The notes under the pieces were generated by a model. The model did no database searches and had not been told where the DNA came from. It worked only from the letters and a program-made list of their open reading frames with translations. From Paenibacillaceae bacterium UBA6304 (GTDB lineage Bacteria; Bacillota; Bacilli; Paenibacillales; Paenibacillaceae): a stretch of 8,746 bases of DNA. The stretch lies in assembly GCA_002439285.1 (NCBI GenBank), contig DJTQ01000177.1:1-8746 (forward strand), read 5' to 3'. Shown in pieces: positions 6,087 to 8,746 of this stretch (the first letter of the stretch is position 1; each line of letters opens with the position of its first letter). Made by a program: the position numbers and the translations under genes.

Positions 6087-6230
6087 ATGGAACAAAATAA
6101 AGAATTGCTATTGGAAACGGCAAGGGCCTCATTATCCGAAATGAAAGAGTGCGACCTGCTTTCGGCTGTGGACTACATGGATATTGTGGATTTGGGCGAA
6201 CTGTCGCTGATTGCCTGGCGGGTAATCTGA
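6087..6230 (+). CDS. 47-residue acidic peptide, leading candidate RiPP precursor
   Basis: ATG 6087 lies 7 nt after AAAGGAGGTGA (6072-6082), a full match to the 16S anti-Shine-Dalgarno and the strongest site in the operon. The peptide has a helix-prone N-terminus (MEQNKELLLETARASLSEMK), fitting a leader bound by the PqqD-like protein. A distinct C-terminal part follows (residues 21-47: SAVDYMDIVDLGELS, then LIAWRVI). It has one Cys (C22), one Tyr (Y30) and one Trp (W44), no ExxxY as in PqqA, and no Gly-Gly cleavage site. Its size, position between the PqqD-like gene and the proteases, and the terminator straight after it all suit a precursor made in excess. I do not recognise the family. Y30-M31-D32 resembles the aromatic-x-Asp motif cross-linked by some radical SAM enzymes, which is only a hint. 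Confidence 0.75.
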   Translation: MEQNKELLLETARASLSEMKECDLLSAVDYMDIVDLGELSLIAWRVI

Positions 6231-6237
6231 TCGGCGG

Positions 6238-6270
6238 AAGGGACCTTTCTACACAGGGGGGTCCTTTTTT
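6238..6270 (+). terminator. Intercistronic terminator between the 47-residue peptide and the protease genes
   Basis: Arms AAGGGACC (6238-6245) and GGTCCTTT (6260-6267) pair over 8 positions with one G-T wobble around a 14-nt loop and run into T6 (6265-6270). It starts 7 bp after the peptide stop codon, and the next ribosome binding site follows at 6284. The protease genes are probably reached by read-through, giving more peptide than protease message. Such partial terminators after precursor genes are common in peptide operons. Confidence 0.75.
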
Positions 6271-6297
6271 CTCCATTTATTATAAGGAGCGATAGCC

Positions 6298-7548
6298 ATG
6301 GAAAATAGCGGCTTATTCCTGCGGCGGTTGACTAACGGATTATCCGTAATCGCGATGCCGCAGGCAGATGTAGAAACCGTTTCGGTCGGTTTGCTGACAG
6401 GGGCCGGGGCAAGGCTGGAAGAACCGGAGGAACTGGGCAGTTCGAGGATTCTTGAATACTGGATTTGGGATGGTCTGTCCGCCGAACTGGCCGATCTGGG
6501 AATCCATAAAAAATCCGCTTCGAACATCGAGTGGACCCGATATTGGGCCACGGCTCTCGCTCCATATTTTGCGCAGACGCTGGGGACGTTGCTTCAAGCG
6601 GTATCAGCACCGGGCTTGCAGGAGCGTTCCTTTGCAGCGTTTCGATCCTTGGCAGTCCATCAGGCTGCAGCCCGTGAAAATGAGCCGCAGGCATGTACCG
6701 CCGATCTGCTTAGACAAGCCATGGGCGGTACGCAGCCGATTGCCAGGTCTGCGTATGGACGAAGCGATGGCTTCGACGCTTTGGACCCCCGGACTGTCCG
6801 AAATGTTTATCAGCGATTATATCAACCGGCTAATTGTGTACTTGCTATTGTCGGAAATTACTCACAAGATCAATTGGAAGAATTGTTGGACGATTGCGAG
6901 GGGAAATGGAAAGGTCATTCGGCTGAGGCCAGCTTCCCGCCCGTTCATAAGCCCTTGTGGACGCCGGGAATCGTCGCCAAGGAACGCGAAGCTAATCAAG
7001 TCTATTTGACGCTGGGAATTCCCGGTGTTTCGTATAATGATCCTGATTTTTTTTCGCTCGCCGTATTGGTTCAGATCATCGGCGGCGGGGACGGGTCCCG
7101 GCTGTACGAGGAAATCCGGCAGCGTCGGGGGCTCGTTTATCAGATTCGCAGCAGCCTTACTTCTTTTCGTGACGCCGGCTTAATGACCATTCAACTGGGT
7201 TCCCGAAAGGAGTCGGCGCTGGAGGCGCTGGAACAAATCATTCTGGAGTTGCGGCGTTTGGAACGGAATGGCGTGACGGAACCGGAAGTGCAATCCGCCA
7301 AGAACCAATTGATTAAGCAGATGGTAATGCGTTCCGAAAGCACGGTTGCCAGGATGAATACCCTGCTGACCTCGGGCTGGTATCCCAAATATCCGCGAAC
7401 GTTGGATGCCATGCGCCGGTCGATCGAAGAGGTGACGCCAGCGGCGGTCTCGGAAGCGATCTCCAGGCATGCGCTGACGAATTCCCTAGGCATTGCCAGC
7501 ATCGGCCCGTTGGCGGCAAGTGATCTTAAGGCGGGAGCGATTCATTGA
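6298..7548 (+). CDS. M16-family peptidase homologue, zinc site lost (Arg/Tyr-pair subunit)
   Basis: This 416-residue protein has the two-domain M16B length and fold pattern: LTNGLSVIAMP near the start, YQPANCVLAIVGNY at mid-length and IGGGDGSRLYEEIRQRRGLVY at 261-281. At the zinc motif the family HxxEH is R50-I-L-E53-Y54 (SSRILEYWIWDG), and the third ligand Glu is Gln (Q122), so it should not bind catalytic zinc. The C-terminal Arg/Tyr pair that holds substrate in M16B heterodimers is intact (R274, Y281). It therefore looks like the non-catalytic partner of the protein encoded next, as in mitochondrial processing peptidase or AlbE/AlbF of subtilosin. No signal peptide is seen, so it should act in the cytoplasm. 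ATG 6298 has AAGGAG 8 nt upstream. The downstream gene starts 15 bp after its stop. Confidence 0.92.
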   Translation: MENSGLFLRRLTNGLSVIAMPQADVETVSVGLLTGAGARLEEPEELGSSRILEYWIWDGLSAELADLGIHKKSASNIEWTRYWATALAPYFAQTLGTLLQAVSAPGLQERSFAAFRSLAVHQAAARENEPQACTADLLRQAMGGTQPIARSAYGRSDGFDALDPRTVRNVYQRLYQPANCVLAIVGNYSQDQLEELLDDCEGKWKGHSAEASFPPVHKPLWTPGIVAKEREANQVYLTLGIPGVSYNDPDFFSLAVLVQIIGGGDGSRLYEEIRQRRGLVYQIRSSLTSFRDAGLMTIQLGSRKESALEALEQIILELRRLERNGVTEPEVQSAKNQLIKQMVMRSESTVARMNTLLTSGWYPKYPRTLDAMRRSIEEVTPAAVSEAISRHALTNSLGIASIGPLAASDLKAGAIH

Positions 7549-7563
7549 GGAGGAGATTCCATC

Positions 7564-8746
7564 ATGGAGCAACGATCGGTTACACTGCCGAATAATCTTC
7601 GGGTATTGCTGCACCGGATGCCGTCCATGGCAACGGTGTCGGTCTGTTTTTACGTTTTGAGCGGGGCCCGCGACGAGACGCCAAATCAAGCGGGGGCCGC
7701 TCATATGCTGGAGCATATGTTGTTCCGGGGCTCCGAAGCATTTTCTGAGGAAGACATCCGGCGGGCGATGCGGGAAACCGGCTCGGATATGAACGCTTTT
7801 ACGGCTTGGGAAGGGACATGCATATACGCCCGGATGCTGCCCGAGTATTTCGGCAGCCTGTTTCCGGTGCTGGCGGATATGGTGCGTCATCCCAGGCTGG
7901 ATGCTGCCGACTATGAGGTGGAGCAAAGTGTGGTCCAAGAGGAATTGGCGAGGCAGTTGGATGAGCCACGTAGCGTAATGCTCCATGAGCTTCACCGGAT
8001 AAGCTTTGCCGGCAGAATGGGTGGTATCCTGATCGGCTCGAAGGATCAAATTGGAGCTCTGGAGCTTCAAGAGTTACGCGCTTTCCATCAGAGTCATTAC
8101 GTTCCGGACAATACGCTCGTCATCATTACGGGCGCCTACGATGAGAAACAGATCGATGAGGCGCTGGCTTCGCTGGAAGATTGGCTACCGGGCACAGTCG
8201 GTCCAGACGTTCTACGATCCAAAGAGGTCCTGCAAAGGCGAAGCATGAGCCCGTTATCCGAAGCGGATGGTCGTGTCTCAACGCTTAAGGCCCCTCTTTT
8301 CCGCAAGGGCGCGGGAATTTGGGGATGGCGGCTCCCGCCGCTACAGGGTGCAGAACATTATGCCGCCCATCTGTTGTGCACGCTACTTGGCGACGACAAT
8401 ACGCTGGGCTCAAGATTTGAAACGGTGCTGGTACGAGCGCGGATCGCGGAGCAGGCCAACGCGGTATACACCTCTTTTGCCGGGGGAGGCATGCTGAAAA
8501 TTTACAGTACTTTTCCGGCGGGACATGAAGAGAGGGTCCAGGATATCGTGATGGATGAACTGAGGCGCTTGCAGGAAGGAAAAGGTGAACCCGGCGAACT
8601 TCGGCGGGCAAAAAATAAGATCAAGACCCAACTGGCGGTAGATGCTTCCACTACGGATAGCAGGATGATTTCGATGGCGCAGGCCTGGCTTCCAGGGAGG
8701 GAGATGGTTACCCTTCAGGAAGTGCTGGACAGGATCGAGGATTTGA
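7564..8746 (+). CDS. M16-family zinc metallopeptidase, catalytic subunit (3' end cut by window)
   Basis: The frame is open from ATG 7564 to the window end (394 residues). About 420 are expected, so only a short C-terminal piece is missing. The zinc motif is complete, H47-M-L-E50-H51 followed by MLFRG, with the third ligand probably E127 in VVQEELARQLDEP. The C-terminal domain has SRFETVLVRARIAEQANAVY in place of the usual SRLYxxLRexxGLaY, so the Arg/Tyr pair is not preserved. This is the reciprocal pattern to its neighbour and supports a heterodimer with zinc in this subunit. Its likely job is to cut the leader from, or trim, the modified peptide; a host-peptide degradation role is possible. 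GGAGGAG (7549-7555) overlaps the end of the upstream stop region and lies 8-10 nt from the ATG, suggesting coupled translation. Confidence 0.93.
   Translation, partial: MEQRSVTLPNNLRVLLHRMPSMATVSVCFYVLSGARDETPNQAGAAHMLEHMLFRGSEAFSEEDIRRAMRETGSDMNAFTAWEGTCIYARMLPEYFGSLFPVLADMVRHPRLDAADYEVEQSVVQEELARQLDEPRSVMLHELHRISFAGRMGGILIGSKDQIGALELQELRAFHQSHYVPDNTLVIITGAYDEKQIDEALASLEDWLPGTVGPDVLRSKEVLQRRSMSPLSEADGRVSTLKAPLFRKGAGIWGWRLPPLQGAEHYAAHLLCTLLGDDNTLGSRFETVLVRARIAEQANAVYTSFAGGGMLKIYSTFPAGHEERVQDIVMDELRRLQEGKGEPGELRRAKNKIKTQLAVDASTTDSRMISMAQAWLPGREMVTLQEVLDRIEDL

Noticed and set aside
4650..6230. Assignment of the operon as true PQQ or subtilosin biosynthesis.
   Set aside because: Neither peptide contains the ExxxY motif of PqqA, PqqB/PqqC-type genes are absent, and the 47-residue peptide has one Cys where subtilosin needs three. 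Only the enzyme types are shared.

Overview
The window looks like a low-to-moderate-GC Gram-positive (Bacillota) chromosome, most likely Paenibacillus or a close relative. The signs are near-consensus AGGAGG ribosome binding sites, GTG and TTG starts, and the gene families present. I cannot confirm the genus without a search.

Left part (1-3174), ordinary chromosomal genes. The window opens inside the C-terminal half of a LacI/GalR-family repressor (1-588, +). A class IA HAD phosphatase follows (668-1288, +), behind a possible promoter with a 19-bp spacer and a symmetric element. Converging on it is a two-gene minus-strand unit: a four-helix membrane protein (1567-2082) and a 65-residue XRE regulator (1346-1543). 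That unit is read from a good promoter whose -35 box sits in an 18-bp perfect palindrome. An SDR oxidoreductase (2334-3098, +) with a strong terminator closes this part.

Middle part (3335-4649). A 207-residue regulator with a cysteine-rich PAS-like domain and a LuxR-type HTH (3335-3958, +) is followed by about 690 bp without a convincing gene. That gap holds a 191-bp symmetric repeat made of four copies of a TAACGGACAC-type unit, a CGACGTT heptamer repeat, and a terminator with no gene just upstream.

Right part (4650-8746, +), the most interesting region: a compact RiPP-type operon. In order it encodes a 19-residue peptide from a TTG start, a radical SAM/SPASM enzyme, a PqqD-like recognition protein, a 47-residue acidic peptide, an intercistronic terminator, and two M16 metallopeptidase homologues. 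The second homologue runs off the window end. Both small peptide genes carry nearly perfect Shine-Dalgarno sequences. The first M16 protein has lost the zinc site but keeps the C-terminal Arg/Tyr pair. The second has HxxEH but lacks that pair, so the two probably form one heterodimeric protease.

The parts list (peptide, PqqD, PqqE-like enzyme, M16 pair) parallels PQQ and subtilosin biosynthesis. Neither peptide has the PqqA ExxxY motif or the cysteines of a sactipeptide, so the product is probably something else. My reading is that the PqqD-like protein presents a peptide to the radical SAM enzyme and the M16 pair then removes the leader. Export or immunity genes, if any, lie beyond the right edge.
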